Part shown: positions 4,824-5,243 of the stretch, piece by piece
Position numbering within the stretch: the first letter of the stretch is position 1
How the letters are laid out: the number at the start of each line of letters is the position of its first letter
Assembly (NCBI GenBank): GCA_001796865.1
Contig: MGNQ01000013.1
Coordinates: forward strand, 32,902 to 38,144
Source: Chloroflexi bacterium RBG_16_56_11
GTDB lineage: Bacteria; Chloroflexota; Dehalococcoidia; Dehalococcoidales; RBG-16-60-22
Length of the DNA stretch: 5,243 bases
Direction: 5' to 3'
Notes under the pieces: model-generated
What the model was told of the DNA's origin: nothing
Database searches by the model: none
What the model saw: the letters and a program-made list of their open reading frames with translations, nothing else
Made by a program: the position numbers and the translations under genes

Positions 4824-5243
4824 ATGCGCAGAAACGACATAAGAGTCAGGTACCTCATCATCCTCCCTGTGGCGGTGCTGGCCCTCGGGACGGCCGGCTT
4901 CATGGCGCTGGAGAAGCTCTCCTTTCTCGATGCGCTGTATTTCACCGTGGTGACCGTCACGACTGTCGGCTACGGAGATTTCCTCCCTACTTCCGCGGCC
5001 AGCAAAGGTTTCAGCATCTTCCTTATCATCATCGGCTTAAGCTCGTTCCTGGCTATCCTGACCAACCTCGTCCAGGTCCTGGTGCAAAGGGGGCAGGCAA
5101 AGCTGCACCGGCACCGTCTCAACATGCTTATCGGGGTGTTCTTTACCGAGGCGGGCAACCGGCTGCTCCACATTTTCACCCGCTTCGACCCGAATATCAA
5201 TGACGTCCGGAGGGATTTCCTGGTTACCGATAAATGGTCGGAG
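4824..5243 (+). CDS. Two-helix potassium channel (N-terminal part, runs off right edge)
   Basis: The first 140 residues of a K+ channel of the Kch/MthK-like two-transmembrane type are visible. TM1 is at about 10-29, the pore helix at about 36-46, the selectivity filter TVGYGD at 47-52 and TM2 at about 63-88. There is no voltage sensor. After TM2 comes a basic linker (QRGQAKLHRHRLN, 88-100), then a region NMLIGVFFTEAGNRLL (100-115) and FDPNINDVRRDFLVTDKWSE. It does not begin with an obvious RCK/Rossmann GxGxxG nucleotide-binding motif, so gating may differ from RCK channels; the rest is outside the window. ATG 4824 is the only possible start, because the in-frame TGA of the DUF4956 gene lies 12 bases upstream. 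The ribosome binding site is weak (GGA), suggesting translational coupling with the gene before it. Confidence 0.93.
   Translation, partial: MRRNDIRVRYLIILPVAVLALGTAGFMALEKLSFLDALYFTVVTVTTVGYGDFLPTSAASKGFSIFLIIIGLSSFLAILTNLVQVLVQRGQAKLHRHRLNMLIGVFFTEAGNRLLHIFTRFDPNINDVRRDFLVTDKWSE

Overview
The window looks like a piece of a bacterial chromosome of moderately high GC content, with tightly packed genes and AT-rich gaps between them. Start sites include good Shine-Dalgarno sequences, and one lipoprotein has a classical lipobox. An MFS carrier of the FYGWYIV type, a CotH-like lipoprotein, a DUF4956 membrane protein and a two-helix K+ channel together recall anaerobic Chloroflexota (Dehalococcoidia-like) or Clostridia-like genomes. 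That placement is an impression from protein style only, with low confidence.

Layout. Positions 1-495 (minus strand) hold the N-terminal 165 residues of an MFS transporter that runs off the left edge. Positions 496-979 form a 484-base divergent intergenic region. Its left half carries a degenerate TTCGACA-type inverted repeat. Its right half carries a strong sigma-70-type promoter (TTGACA, 17 bases, TAGCAT) whose spacer contains a perfect 7+7 dyad. After the promoter comes a leader of about 190 nt that can fold into several hairpins and ends in a strong intrinsic terminator just before the next gene. A segment early in the leader is complementary to the ascending arm and loop of the terminator, so terminator and antiterminator forms exclude each other. 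This is the best candidate here for an undescribed cis-regulatory RNA.

The leader precedes a two-gene operon on the plus strand: an RNHCP-type zinc-binding protein (980-1384) and a class I SAM-dependent methyltransferase (1386-2165). The Shine-Dalgarno of the second gene lies inside the end of the first, so translation is probably coupled. Positions 2166-2269 are AT-rich, with a hairpin plus T-tract just before the next gene.

Positions 2270-5243 hold a second plus-strand cluster: a CotH-kinase-domain lipoprotein (2270-4072), a DUF4956 membrane protein (4140-4811) and a TVGYGD potassium channel that runs off the right edge (4824-5243). From memory of similar loci, CotH and DUF4956 often sit with VTC-type polyphosphate polymerase domains. 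Here a K+ channel follows DUF4956 directly. An envelope system joining an extracytoplasmic kinase-like lipoprotein, a membrane protein with a cytosolic domain and an ion channel is a reasonable inference but unproven. No tRNA, rRNA, CRISPR array or insertion sequence was recognised.
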